Notes: generated by a model not told the origin, from the sequence alone. A stretch of DNA of 64,000 nucleotides from Lineus longissimus (GCF_910592395.1 NC_088321.1:12402001-12466000); one strand, 5' to 3'. Counted from the first letter of the stretch, positions 44,108 to 57,111 are shown. Translations and numbers: made by a program.

Positions 44108-46532
44108 AAAATCATTTCAGAAAAGCAAGGGATACAACGTTACAACTTTGTTCCATAGAGGAGGATTCGACTAATTGTGGTAAATTTTATTGGATTCTTC
44201 GTGAGAATAATTGAACACCAGGAGAATATTATGTTCATAGCAGCGTGCTTGTGCAATTTACGGATCATAGTTACATGATAGCTGTTTCGAGATTTCTATT
44301 TCGAGATTAAGAAATGACAAAAGACTTGGACAAAATCTATCGATTGCAACGAAGTTTAACAAACACACGCAGATATCAAGTTTACGCATCTTGGCGTTGT
44401 CCAAGTCATTTATTGATATCATAGTTTTGGATATATATATATTGATATATTTCCGTACTGACATGAACAGGGGTATATCCTGTGGGCCCTCAAATACACA
44501 CACTAGTGCACAGTGCATAGACGCTGTACGAGATGTTCTATAAAGCAATTAGTGTATTGCTGACTTGCTAAGGAACTAGATGGCGAACCCTAACATTTAC
44601 AAGAAAAACCTCGCAAAAGCATTTGGATGAAACAACACCCAAATTTATTCGGAAGGATGAATTTTATCTTAGGAAAAATCCTTGACCAGATTTCTGTGTA
44701 AATATAAATATGTCTTTGCAAAATCCGATCTCCACATCGGTTTTAAATCCGAATCCTCCTCAACCACAGTGGACAGCGGTATACCATTAACATGACTGTT
44801 TTTACCATAAACAACATTTCCTGAAGCAGACGATGTGTGTTTCAAACTGACCGTCTCCTCAGGCCGTGTTCCAAATAACAACGTCAAAGATATGCATAAA
44901 CCAAATTTGGGGGTAAACGCATTAACAATGAGGGAAGTGGGATAATTCTCTCACTTCTAGTAGGTAAAACTATGGTGAAGTTTATTTTTATCTACCATAT
45001 TCGCATGCCTTATCAAAGCCCTAACTTTACTTTCAAAATTATCGGATTTCCATCAAATCATACATAATTGAAAATTGATAGATTTCGAAACTCTTTATAT
45101 ATTTGCTTCCAACTCAATCAATACGAACAATGGTTTCATTGATACGACCATGCGTGAATACAGTTAATGAGTTTTGAACTATTTCACTGCGTGTTTTATC
45201 CGTGTTCATGAAAGCTCCTTCTCTCGTGCACCATCCTTTGTTTTATGTTCAAAGTAAGAGTAGAGCAGGCCAACATGTCGTAAAACAACGGCTCGTTTGC
45301 AAGTGTCACATCAACTCTGGTACTGGTCATGGCCACCTTAGCTCTTTCGTCGATACCGATTAACCGAGGCCGCAACTTCGACCGGCGGCCCTCTTACTGT
45401 TGTGACAGGGGAGTAGATCTTTAATTATGGAGGCATCTTCTTCTGTGCTGCTCCAAAATAATTGAAAATACCGGAAAGTGGCAGCATCTTGGCCTTCGGG
45501 AAAAAGATTGGAACTACCTACTTTGATCACGACATCAATTATACCATCGATTCGATAATAAATGATCATTATATTCGTCAAACTTTTTGTTTGAAGAGGC
45601 AATTTCTCCGCTGTGGTTTGACGAATGTTCGTGCAAGAGGTATCAATGTGTTGCTAGCGATGTCCAGTTGTGTCTTTAAAAAAGATAAGTGAACATTAGC
45701 GTTGCAGCAGTGTACAATGCTCACATACATGCCTAAATCAAAGGGGTAATGAAATTGTCACCTATAATATGTACAATGATGTACACAAATTGAAAGTGTA
45801 TATTGGGATTAAAGCTAATATATAACTTCGACACAATGCAAGAACATAACTACACAATGTATCCGTTATACCCTTTGTGTAGTGTGTACAAGTGGAGTGT
45901 CAGCCTTGGTAGTCTGGTGGTAGTTGTCTGTGAAGTCGTTTATAGACGTTTTTTATTCTCAGGCTGTTTTAACGATAAACATTACAGCACTAAATATTTT
46001 CTATCGTTTTGTTTTGAAGAATGAAGTGTTTTTCTTTACGACTAACAGCTGTCCTCTTACGGCAAGTGTATGCATGCCTTTTCAGCTGCAATCACTACCG
46101 GACTCCAGAAACATTGCCTAGTTTACCCAAAGCAAGATTGTTGAAACAGATGTTGACTAAATCTCATGCTCAGAAAACGCAATAGCGAGATCTTTTTATA
46201 AGCGTTTCGTGATAGGTTTTACAAAGAGCATTCATCAGACACCATATTGCAACACAGTTCCGACATGCGCGTGCATAGGCAGACGGTCTTCGAAGTTCTG
46301 ATCAAATTCGTATGATTATCTCTTAGTCAAGATTGAAAAAGAATCTTTCAAGAATCGAGTAACGAATGTACATTGAAAATTCGAAGAATACAGCACCGAT
46401 ACAGCTATACTTGATAACTCTGTAACATTCATTCGATCTTTTGAACCAGGAAGAAAAAACCCATTGTATTGGGATTGGTATTGTATTGTTACCCCACTCC
46501 GATCCAGTGTGAGTCAGGCTTTCAGTTCGACT
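44108..46532. other. Spacer between relic and U7
   Basis: Copy of 1728-5623 without the foldback element; the empty site is at 45714-45722. It carries the GSILA-type frame (45462-45692) and the promoter-like flank of U7. Confidence 0.6.
45462..45692 (+). CDS. Uncertain conserved spacer ORF (copy before U7)
   Basis: Same 76-codon frame as 3083-3313 with a G-to-C replacement (FLRCGLTN). Family unknown, coding uncertain. Confidence 0.2.
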   Translation: MKIPESGSILAFGKKIGTTYFDHDINYTIDSIINDHYIRQTFCLKRQFLRCGLTNVRARGINVLLAMSSCVFKKDK

Positions 46533-46620
46533 ATGCTCCGCCTACTTACCGTTATACATGTATTATTCATTCAATCCATCGTCTGTAGAAGTACTGGAGA
46601 CACATGTATCAACCACAGAG
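46533..46620 (+). CDS. Signal-peptide exon 1 of U7
   Basis: MLRLLTVIHVLFIQSIVCRS; L-to-I relative to U2. Phase 1, donor GTGAGT. Confidence 0.72.
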
Positions 46621-47175
46621 GTGAGTTGTTTGGAATTATTCAGGTCCCCGTTAATGAAATCAATTCGGCTCAGTCATTCCAGGGCGCACAAATTAGGCGA
46701 TTACATCATTCTAAATCCTATATCGGATAGTACGATGAATTCAAATGCTTAAAACAATTATACTTTTGCCGTATTAACAAAGTGCGTTAGGGTTGCTTGC
46801 CTGTCTCGAATCATTTCAGAGGTTGGAGCAAAGAGTTTGGCCAGCAGGTGCCCACTGCCAAATGATTGCGTCATTGGCCGGTGGTCGCCGTTCTAAAATT
46901 TGAATTGGACGCATCACCTCTTTCAAGAAAACTGATTATACAGTTGTAGTTATGATTCATTGGAAAGCACAGCAATCAACTTTTCACATGCAATATATCA
47001 TATTGCCTGAGTGGAGTTACTGAGCGCCTCAGGAAGGACCGGCCAATGGGTGAAACACTCACATGGTGGATATGCACTAGTTCACGAACTACGACAGAAA
47101 GGGCTTCCAGTCTATTAAAAATTTCAACATGAGCATTCATATCTCAGCCCTTTTATGGCTGCGAAAGGCATACTC

Positions 47176-47216
47176 GTTTAGGCTCTACTCATCGCCTCGA
47201 TGGGTAGAGCCTAAAC
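47176..47216. repeat. 41-bp palindrome in U7 intron 1
   Basis: Same inverted duplication as 27394-27434, consistent with 46.8-47.5 kb deriving from a U5-like intron. Confidence 0.8.
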
Positions 47217-47994
47217 AATAGGTAGAGCCTACTCGAGTATTGTCTGGCTTGGGATCTTATTGGTGAGTGGATCCAATACACACTATATATTCTAATAATA
47301 CCAATGACAGCAGCTGGGATCGTAATTTCAAGATATTGGTGCTAATTTCTACGAAAGCCCAGAAGGCTCATCTGAAATCTGAAATTTGCGATCCAATATT
47401 AACCAATCAGAGGGAAACTTTCAACATTTCAAAACAAATTAGATGTCGTGTAACATTTTATTCGGTGAATGAAAAAAAAATGGCCGCAATCGGCACTGCG
47501 TTTATATGCATCATATCATTGTAAGAAGCTAGATCAGCTCGACTTGCTGATGTCAGGTGATTATTTTACATATACCGTGATGCATTCTTGACGCAATGAT
47601 TAGTAGAAAATAGGTCAAATATATATTGCATTCTTTCAAAATGATATTCTTGCTAGTCTGAATAGCTCAAAGAATCGTGCCCATGTCGGGTTGTGGTCGC
47701 AATTTGATAAAAAAAGCTTGACTTAATTTAACCAGTGGTCTCTTAGTTCACTTTAAATTTCTCCATTGTCATTACAGCAAAGTACTGAATGTTACACTTG
47801 ATCTGATTGGCTAAAAGTTTCCCAGCGATTAGAGATTTTGAATTACGGATTTCGGATTCGAGAATTTCGGACTTCGGATTTCGAATTTCAAATTGGCCAT
47901 CTGGGCTTTCGTAAATTTTAGTAAATCAAGTTCAAGTTTAAAATTGACTACGGTGTTTTAAAATGGAACAGTGTTGTGTTCCTTTGCATTTCAG

Positions 47995-48037
47995 ACACCA
48001 GTGTGTTCTTTCTTAATGGAACTGACAGGAATATACG
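47995..48037 (+). CDS. Micro-exon 2 of U7
   Basis: Acceptor TTTGCATTTCAG; ends ACG before GTAACT, the only copy without AAG at the junction. Confidence 0.62.
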
Positions 48038-48436
48038 GTAACTGCGTCTGTGGATTCTCCATTATTCATAAACTTTGGAAGCAAAACCACTGCATCTTTG
48101 TTTCATTTTGGTCCCGCATCCAATGTTGTCACGCTGCTCAACAGGGAAGCTAGCTTCCTGTCTACCGCAATACGAAGCTACACGGCCATAGAAGACCTAC
48201 AGTTTGCTTCTTTTCATCGCCATTTCCGTCTGAAGCTCCAAGCCATCAGAATCAGTCGGGTATTACTCGGTTGCTCCACTCTACTTGAGGCTGTTTATGT
48301 TTATACATTGGCTGTGGCTCCGTGTAAAGACTTTGTCATTTATGGCATCGGAATTTCTCCCAAGAAGTTAACGACTGTGTCTTTTAAAGCTAAACTTTTT
48401 AAGACATTTTAATTCTACGATTTCAAACTCCTCCAG

Positions 48437-48987
48437 TGTGAAATACGGTGCAAATTACGCCAAGTCAACTTTCTTTGGTGGGGTTCTCTCATTTAATGGA
48501 TGTGATCATGATGTTAAGCTGAACATTGATCTTCAGAAAAACGATGTCGTTTCGTTTGCTCTCTACTTTCGGCAGCGTCACCATAACATACGATGGGAAT
48601 CTATAATTTGAATTTCTGGAAGACACTTTGAAGTTTACGTCAGTAGCTATCATGGTATACATGTAATGTGTAATAACCGACATAAGAATTTGGCGCGAAG
48701 AACTAAAACTGGAAAGGTACTCAAGGCGCGTGTTTGGTATTTTCTTGTTGTAACGGTAGACATAGTAAGAAATATCCATAAGATTTACCTCGACGGAGTA
48801 AAACTGAATGCTAGGAAGATACCAAGCTATGTCAAAAACAGATCAAGTCGCTTTCATTTTCTTGGTCGTCATTCACCCATCCCAGGAAGACGCTGCACTT
48901 CACATCCTTTTATCGGTGCTATGTCCAACCTTAGGATTTTTCCATGTCTGTTGAATCAACGGGAGGTTCGAAGTATTTATGAGAGCG
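48437..48987 (+). pseudogene. LamG-like exon 3 of U7, interrupted
   Basis: Open on both sides of TGA 48609-48611. The first half is U4-like (KSTFFGGVLSF) and the second half is U2-like (SRFHFLGRHSPIPGRRC), so this exon is a mosaic. Confidence 0.85.
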
Positions 48988-49964
48988 GTAAGTCAGAAGT
49001 TAAGAGTTAGTGCCTTCATTTTCACCTATTTGAACTATCACACCCGGGTTTTGTTTTCACTGATCAGTTTTCTAAGACAAGTGTAACCAACAATAACGTT
49101 GCGTCAACTACTCCAACACGTTGAATGCAAACGTAAAGTGAACGTGTTGGTGACTTCTGTTGGAAAACCACAGGCATGCCAGGCCCTAATAGATCATTTC
49201 GAAACCCAACAGTAATGTTAGTGTTCGTGTTCAGCTTTGTCCTTTAGTCCTTAGCATTGTAAATACTAGTATAGGATACCTTGGACAGGCCATATTTTGT
49301 AACTGGATATTTTCCATCCATTCTTGGCACAACGCACAACAATAACCAGTATATAGAATTCACACTGATACAAGAAATGAAGACTTTCTGGCCGAAAATG
49401 ACGAATATCAATTTATTCCGCCAATGTACACAAATGCATACTTACGAAATATAATTCGTTACCATGCTAACAACTTATGAACGTTGAAACTGATCCCAAC
49501 CTGAAACTGCGGCAATAAAGACCTTGAACATGGCAGCACGTTCTCAGTTCCGTGTGGCACAGCTTTGTGATACAGTCATTCAGTCACAGCCAATCAGATT
49601 GTGGGTATTTTTACATATCACTCGCCGAATCCTCATTTCCCATTGTCATTCCAGTTAAATATGAGAGTAAGTATGACACGCATTCTCCAAAAACTATTTT
49701 AAAGGGATTTTATCCAAACATTCTGACGCCGAATGTTGTCTCTTTAAAACGGACTGGTTTCAGACCGACAGTTTTAGTTTGAGGTACTTCAGAGTTATAG
49801 AAGTTGTTCCTTGCTGTCGAGTGTGTCGGTATTGACGTCTCCTCACACACCACTCGGGTGGAGTGGTCAGTATGACAGTTGGACATTTTGACATTCATTT
49901 TACGTTGATCTACCCTCCCGTTGTTTGGAATAAAAAAATTTAACTTTAAACTATTGTTGTATAG

Positions 49965-50158
49965 AAAACCGACTGATGTTCATAAAGGAAGACGGCGACT
50001 CTGACTCCATTGTCGAAATATCTTGTAACAGAGGACCTGTCCGTTCAAAGATACAATGCAGCTTGTACTGTTATGACAAGAACACACGCAATGAGACCTG
50101 TAAAGCCTTAAGCTTTAATATCAACACAAACTGTTGTGAAATTTTACAAGATATGTAA
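49965..50158 (+). CDS. PAN/apple-like exon 4 of U7
   Basis: Reads SIVEISCNRGPVRSKIQCSL, so it carries an extra cysteine (Y to C). The core NETCKALSFN has F-to-L at the otherwise invariant AF. Consistent with relaxed constraint in this dead copy. Confidence 0.7.
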
Positions 50159-50273
50159 AAAATCATTTCAGAAAAGCAAGGGATACAACGTTACAACTTT
50201 GTTCCATAGAGGAGGATTAGACATATTGTGTTAAATTTTATTGGATTCTTCGTGAGAATAATTGAACATCAGG

Positions 50274-50421
50274 GATTCCCTCCTCAAAAACCGCTGTTAC
50301 ACCGGTGTAACCCAACACCGAGCAGGGTGGTCAAGTGTTGGTGTAGTGATGGTGTTACCTTGGTGATGGTGTTACACCAACACTTTACACTTTCACAACC
50401 CCAAGACTTGACCTGACACAC
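50274..50421. repeat. Hairpin-forming insert (second copy)
   Basis: Same as 16410-16557, with the stem AGTGTTGGTGTA starting at 50334. Duplicated together with the surrounding block. Confidence 0.55.
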
Positions 50422-50580
50422 TGTGACACTGTGAACGAGATTGTACAAAGGATGTTGTCTAATGATAGTTTTTTAGCGGTTTTATAAAAGCGATATATAG
50501 ATCGGACACTTCAATTTTTCGTATCGCAATAATCTTAGATATAAATGTTTCCAACGTTTGAAAAAGATTTATGATTTTTC

Positions 50581-50904
50581 GCCGGGAAGCCGACACGAAT
50601 CGTGCCCCAGCCCGGGCAGGGCGTGATGTTGAGCCGTGAGTCAGATGCCCCGGACTCTGCCGCGCCTCGCGCATCACCTCGGGCGGGCGGCCCCTACAAG
50701 AGCACGAAGACGCAGGAAAGACCGGAAGATGACTCGGTCAGAGAGCCGAGGCCAAGACAGGGCAAGGCAGTTAGACAATAAGCCACGAGTCCATCGCCCC
50801 AGACTCTTCGGCATATCGTCCATCAACTCGATCCAGGTTGACCTTCCCGCTTGCCCTCCAAGGGCGTGAAGCCCAGGCATGTGCGAGACGGTATAGGCTG
50901 GCCT
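50581..50904. repeat. GC-rich cassette A (copy 4)
   Basis: Closest to copy 1, as expected from the block duplication 16.0-18.1 / 49.9-52.0 kb. Confidence 0.6.
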
Positions 50905-53056
50905 ATACAGGTAACGCCAAGCCAAGCACAAAGCAATGTATCAAATTAGAATAAACAGCTCAAATCTGATTAATGGCTTGTAAAATAAAATACTTAAAAA
51001 TAGTGATTGGCATTGACACACACTGGCTACAAGCGAAGCTTAGCTCAAATTTATTAGTAATTTTGTCTTAACCAAACTTGGACTGCAGGAGAGTGTGAGA
51101 AGCAAGGATTTAAGGCAGAACATAAGAATTCAAAATACATAGTGTACATATTGGAAATTGATAGATTTCGAAACTCTTTATATTTTTGCTTCCAACTCAA
51201 TCAATACGAACAATGGTTTCATTGATACGACCATGCGTGAATACAGTTAATGAGTTTTGAACTATTTCACTGGGTGTTTTATCCTTGTTCCGGAAAGCTC
51301 TCTCTCTCTCTCTTTGCACCATCCTTTGCTTTATGTTCAAAGTCTGAGTAGAGTAGGCCAACATGTCGTAAAGCAACGGCTCGTTTGCAAGTGTCACATC
51401 AACTCTGGTACTGGTCATGGCCACCTTAGCTCTTTCGTCGATACCGATTAACCGAGGCCGCAACTTCGACCGGCAGCCTTCTTACTGTTGTGACAGGGGA
51501 GTAGATCTTTAATTATCGAGGCGCCTCCAAAATAATGGGTTACCAGCCTTAGGCGAAATACTAGAAAGTGGCAGCATCTTAGCCTTCGGGAAAAAGATTG
51601 GAACTACCTACTTTGATCACGACTTGTATTATACCATCGGATCGATAATAAATTATCATTATATTCGTCAAACGTTTTGTTTGAAGAGGCAATTTCTTAG
51701 TGGTGGCATGACGAATGTTCGTGCAAGAGATATCAATGTGTTGCTAGCGATGTCTAGTTGTGTCTATTAAAATGATAAGTGAACATTTGCGTCGCAGCAG
51801 TGTACAATGCTCAGATACATGCCTAAATCAAAGGGGTAATGAAATTGCCACCTGTGGCGAGAATTTTACTTTTGCTTCACGGAATTAGTCAACGCGGTAT
51901 ATTATGTACAATGATGTAAACACATTAAAAGTGTATGTCGGGATGAAAGCTAATATATAACTTCGACACAATGCAATAATATAACTACACAATGTATCCG
52001 TTAAACCCTTTGTATAGTGTGTACAAGTGGAGTGTCAGCCTTGGTAGTCTGGCAGTAGTTGTCTGTGAGGTCGTTTGTGGACGTTTTTCATTCTAAGGCT
52101 ATTTTAACGATAAAGATTACAGCACTAAATATTTGCTATCGTTTTGTTTTGAAGAATGAAGTGTTTTTCTTTACGACTAACAGCTGTCCTCTTACGGCAA
52201 GTGTATGCATACCTTTTCAGCTGCAATCACTACCGGACTACCAGAAACGTTGCCTATTTTACCCCAAGCAAGATAGTTGAAACAGATAAAGATATTGACT
52301 AAAGGTCATGCTTAGAAAACGCAATAGCGAGTTCTGGACTAATTGTTGGTGTGTTGATGAGCAACGCCCTTTCACGCCTTCCACGAAAACATCATTCGAT
52401 TTTTTTTACACGCCATGAATTATTAGTGTCTGTATATAGCTACATCAAGCTTTAAAGAGATCCTGTCGAGGCACAAAATTGTTATTTAGACCACCTGAAC
52501 GTCGTAAAAATAACTAAATTGGTGATTACCTCTTATGCAGTTCACGGACTGGAGTCAGTTATGCATGCAATGTTACCCAGATGGCAAGCTCTCATAATCA
52601 CCTGCCTGAGGGGAACTCGAAACTGCCAAGATTTATCAATGGAAGCTTATTCGCCCGCCTTAGGTTTTAACAGGGCCGTTCAGAACTACCTACTTTTATA
52701 AGCGTTTCGTGGTAGGTTTTCTTTAAGAAAATTGTAAATACGCCTTACAAAGAGCATTCAGACGCCATTGCAACACAGTTGCGACATGCGCGTGCATGCT
52801 AGGCAGACGGTCCTCGAAGCTCTGATCAAATTCGTATGATTATCTTTTAGTCAAGATTGAAAAAGAATCTTTCAAGAATCGAGTAACGAATGTACATTGA
52901 AAATTCGAAGAATACAGCACAGATACAGCTGTACTTAATAACTCTGTAACATGCATTCGAACTTCTGAACGAGGTAGAAAAAAACCATTGTATTGGGATT
53001 GCTATTGTATTGTTAACCCACTCCGATCCAGTGTGAGTTAGGCTTTCAGTTCGACG

Positions 53057-53138
53057 ATGCGCCACCTACTTACCGGTATATTACTCCTTCAATCCATAGC
53101 CTGTAGAAGTACTGGAGACAACTGTATCAACCACAGAG
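53057..53138 (+). CDS. Signal-peptide exon 1 of U8
   Basis: MRHLLTGILLLQSIACRSTG, 82 nt, phase 1, donor GTGAGT. Confidence 0.78.
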
Positions 53139-54485
53139 GTGAGTTGTTTGGAATTATTCAGGTCCTCGTCAATGAAATCAATTCGGCTCAGTCATCACAG
53201 GCCGCACAAATTAGGTGATGACATCATTCTAAATCCTATATCGGATAGTACGATGAATGCAAATGCTTAAAACAATTATACGTTTGCCGTATTAACAAAG
53301 TGCGTTAGGGTTGCTTGCCTGCCTCAAATCATTTCAGAGGTTGGAGCAAAGCGTTTGGCCAGAAGGTGCCCACCGCCCAATGATTGCGTCATTGGCCGGT
53401 GGTTGCAGTTCTAAGATTCGCATTGGACAAATCACCCCTTTCAAGAAAACTGATGGTACAGTTGTAGTTATAATTCATTAGAAAGCACAGCAATCAACGT
53501 TTCACATGCAATATATCATATTGCTTGAGTGGAGTTACTGAGCGCCTCAGGAAGGACCGGCCTATGGGTGAAACACTCACATGCTGGGTATGCACTCGTT
53601 CACGAGCCACGACAGTCTTTAGTGCCCAAAAGGGCTTCCAGTCTATTAAAAATTTCAACATAAGCATTCATATCCCACCCCTTTTATGGCTGCGAAAGGC
53701 ATACTTGTTTAGGCTCTACCCATCGAGGCGGTAGTAGAACTCGGGTATTGTCTGGCTTGGGATCTTATTGGTGAGTGGATCCAATACACACTATATATTC
53801 TAATAATACCAATGACAGCAGCAGAGATCGCAATTTAAAGATATTGGTGCTTATTTCTACGAAAGCCCAGCAGACTCATCTGAAATTCGCAATCCGAAAT
53901 TTGATATCCAATATTAACCAATCAGAGGGAAACTTTCAACATTTCAAAACCAATTAGATGTCGTGAAACATTTTATTCGGTGAATGCAAAATGGCCGCAA
54001 TCGGCACTGCGTTTATATGCATCAAATCATTGTAAGAAGCTAGATCAACTCGACTTGCTGATGTCAGGTGATTATTTTACATATACCGTGATGCATTCTT
54101 GACGCAATGATTAGTAGAAAATAGGTCAAATATATTGCATTATTTCAAAATGATATTCTTGCTAGTCTGACTAGCTCAAAGAATCGTGCCCATGTCGGGT
54201 TATAGCTGCAATTTAATAAAAAAAAGCTTGACTTATTTGAAGAACCATTGGTCTCTTTTGTCATTAGAGCAAAGTACTGAATGTTACACTTTATCTGATT
54301 GGCTAAAAGTGTCCCAGCGACTAGTGAGTTTGAATTTCGATTTCGGATTCGAGAATTTCGGACTCCGGATTTCTAATTTCAGATGGACCATCTGGGCTTT
54401 CGTAAATTTTATTAAATCAAGTTGTAATTTAAAATTGACTAAGGCGATTTATAATGGAACAATGTTGTGTTCCTTTGCATTTCAG

Positions 54486-54528
54486 ACACCAGTGTGTTCT
54501 TTCTTAATGGAACTGACAGGAATATAAG
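54486..54528 (+). CDS. Micro-exon 2 of U8
   Basis: Acceptor TTTGCATTTCAG, donor GTAACT; DTSVFFLNGTDRNI. Confidence 0.7.
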
Positions 54529-54923
54529 GTAACTGTGTCTGTGGATTCCTCATTTTTCATAAACTTATGAAGCAAAACCACTGCATCTTTGTTTCCTTTT
54601 GGTCCCGCATCCAATAATGAAACACTGCTCAACAGGGAAGCTCACTTCCTGTCTTCCGCAATACGAAGCTACACAGCCATAGAAGACCTACACTTTGCTT
54701 CTTTTCATCGCCATTTCCATCTATAGTTCAAAGCAATCAGAATAAATCGGGTATTAATCGGTTGCGTCACTCTACTTGAGGCTGTTTATGTTTAAACCTT
54801 TGGCTGTGGCTCCGTGTCAAGACTTTGTCATCTATGGCATCGGAATTTCTCCACAGCAGTTAGCAAATGTGTCTTTAAATGCTGAAGTTTTCATGACATT
54901 GTATCGATTTCAAACTCCTCCAG

Positions 54924-55474
54924 TGTGAAATACAGTGCAAATTACGCCAAGTCAACTTTCTTTGGTGAGGTTCTCTCATTTAATGATTGTGATCATGAGG
55001 TTAAGCTGAACATTGATCTTCAGAAAAACGATGTCGTTTCGTTTGCTTTCTACTTTCGGCAGCGTCACCATACCAGACGATGGGAAGTTATAATTTGTAT
55101 TTCTGGAAGACACTTTGACGTTTACGTCAGTAGCTGTCATGGTATACAAGTAATGTGTAATAACCTACATAATAAATCGGTGCGAAGAACTAAAACTGGA
55201 AAGGCAATCAAGGCGCGTGTTTGGTATTTTCTTGTTGTAACGGTGGACATAGTAAGAAATATCCATAAGATTTACCTCGACGGAGTAAAACTGAATGCTA
55301 GGACGCTACCAAAATCTGTCAAAATCAGATCAGGTCGCTTTACTTTTCTTGGTCGTCGTTTACCCTCCCTAGGAGGACGCTGCACTTTACATTATTTTAT
55401 CGGTGCTATGTCCAACCTTAGGATTTTACCATGTCTCTTGAATCAACGGGAGGTTCGAAGTATTTATGAGAGCG
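54924..55474 (+). CDS. LamG-like exon 3 of U8
   Basis: 551 nt. Differs from U6 by KYSANY, WEVIICIS, NKSVRR, absence of the two-codon insertion and RCTLHYF: again mostly replacements between sister genes. Donor GTAAGT. Confidence 0.85.
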
Positions 55475-56469
55475 GTAAGTTAGCAGCTTTTCCAACCATG
55501 AATAATCCATGGAAAATGCCTTAGTCCATATAGTCGTCAACGTCTTCGGCGCTGGAGCTCAAACACGTTTGTACAAAACAAATTAAGTCAGTTAACGTTC
55601 GTGGTATTAACTTTAGCTTAAGACTGAAGAAAGTTAAGAGTTAGATCCTTCATTTTCACCTATTTGAACTATCACACCCGGTTTCTGCTTACATTGATCA
55701 GTTGTTTAAGACAAGTTTAACCAACTATAACGTGGCGTCAACTCCTCCAACACGTATTATGCAAACGTAAAGTGAACGTGTTGGTGACTTCTGTTGGAAA
55801 ACCACAGGCATGCCAGGCCCTAATAGATCATTTCGAAACCCAACAGTAATGTTAGTGTTCAGCTTTGTCATTCAGTTCTCAGCATTATAAATATCAGTAT
55901 AGGATACATTGGACAGTCTGTATTTTGTTACTGGATATTTCCCATCCATTCTTGGCACAACGCACAACAATAAGCAGTATATAGAATTCACATTGATACA
56001 AGAATGAAGATTTACTGGCGAAAATAACAAAAATCTATTCATTCCGCCTATGTACACAAATGCATACTTCGAAATATAATTCGTTACCATGCTAAAAACT
56101 TATGAACGTTGAAATTGATCCCAACCTGAAACTGCGGCAATAACGACCTTCAACATGGCAGCACGTTCTCAGTTCCGTGTGGCACAGCTTTGTAATACAG
56201 TCATTCAGTCACAGCCAATCAGATTGCTGGTATTTTTACATATCACTCCCCGAATCCTCATTTCCCATTGTCATTCCAGTTAAATATGAGAGTAAGTATG
56301 GCACGCATACCCAAAAAATATTTTAAAGGGATTTTATTCAAACATTCTCACTGCGATGTTGTCTCTTTAAAACAGACTAGTTTGAGACCTACAGTTTTAG
56401 TTTGAGGTACTTCAGAGTTATAGAAGTTGTTCCTTGCTGTCGAGTATGTCGGTATTGACGTCTCTTCAC

Positions 56470-56644
56470 ACAAATACAACCCAGCTTCTTTTTGCCTGGC
56501 TTACGGATCTTAGGGACGACGTTTCTGTTCTGCCACTGGGTGCTGTTTGTCTAGTGTAATGGTACCCAGGGTGCTTATTGTCCAGTCGATCTCGAACATG
56601 GGTACCATTTGTCGGCACCCAGGACGACATCCACCCTTTCAGCC
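56470..56644. mobile_element. MITE-A remnant, left arm lost
   Basis: Matches the loop and right arm of 40608-40874, ending CCCTTTCAGCC before GCAGTTTGG. The left arm is replaced by DNA from upstream of the PAN exon; the junction lies in shared ACA-type bases near 56468. Confidence 0.85.
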
Positions 56645-56917
56645 GCAGTTTGGTGTATCGGCCCTGAATCGTTTTGGTTGGTACAAGTATGGAAGCCTTA
56701 AAAATGTGACAAAGTCATATTCCAACATTTACTTTGAGGTGTTTCAGTGTTATAGAAGTTGTTCCTTGCTGTCGAGTATGTCGGTATTGACGTCTCCTCA
56801 CACACCACTCGGGTGGAGTGGTCAGTATGTCAGTTTGACATTTTGACATTTATTTTACCTTGATCTGCCCGCCCGGGGTTTTGTGAGAAATGTTAATTAT
56901 AATCCCTTGTCGTGTAG

Positions 56918-57111
56918 AAAACCGACTGATGTTCATAAAGGAAGACGGCGACTCTGACTCCATTGACGAAATATCTTATAACAGAGGGCCTGTCCGTTCA
57001 AATATCCAATGCAGTTTGTACTGTTATGACGAGAACACACGCAATGAGACCTGTACAGCATTTAGCTTTAATATCAACACAAACTGGTGCGAAATTTTAC
57101 AAGATATGTAA
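56918..57111 (+). CDS. PAN/apple-like exon 4 of U8
   Basis: Same protein as U6 (DENTRNETCTAF, NWCEILQDM). Acceptor CGTGTAG. Stop 57109-57111. Confidence 0.74.

Larger units (their letters stand above)
43420..46620. repeat. Segmental duplicate of 1041-5711
   Basis: Collinear with 1041-3343 (offset 42379) and, past the foldback element, 4805-5711 (offset 40909), with no net indel in either part. Differences are sparse substitutions. This shows the foldback element inserted in one copy only. Confidence 0.85.
46533..50158 (+). pseudogene. U7: PAN-LamG gene with nonsense codon
   Basis: Exons 46533-46620, 47995-48037, 48437-48987 and 49965-50158 keep all splice sites and phases, but TGA at 48609-48611 interrupts the LamG exon where other copies have TGT or TGG. 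The micro-exon donor context is ATATACG|GTAACT rather than ATATAAG|GTAACT, changing the junction codon to CGT. The product would stop after about 100 residues. The gene looks recently lost, since frame and exon lengths are otherwise intact. Intron 1 is 46621-47994, intron 2 is 48038-48436 (with an open frame) and intron 3 is 48988-49964. Confidence 0.78.
50159..53056. other. Spacer U7-U8
   Basis: Near-identical to 16.3-18.1 kb: hairpin insert (50274-50421), cassette A (50581-50904), TC run (51299-51313) and an open GSILA-type frame near 51.6 kb. After about 52.0 kb it matches the U5-U6 spacer, including an MKCF-type frame near 52.16 kb and the U8 5' flank. It lacks the LINE. Confidence 0.55.
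53057..57111 (+). other. U8: complete secreted PAN-LamG gene model
   Basis: Exons are 53057-53138, 54486-54528, 54924-55474 and 56918-57111, totalling 870 nt for 289 residues. It is the sister of U6. Introns are 53139-54485, 54529-54923 and 55475-56917. Intron 3 is rearranged: a truncated MITE-A (56470-56644) is fused to a duplicate piece of the sequence just upstream of the PAN exon, so the GTTCCTTGCTGTCGAGTATG block occurs twice (about 56429 and 56761). The PAN acceptor is CGTGTAG instead of CGTATAG. Downstream, about 85 bp are missing after 57163. Confidence 0.74.
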
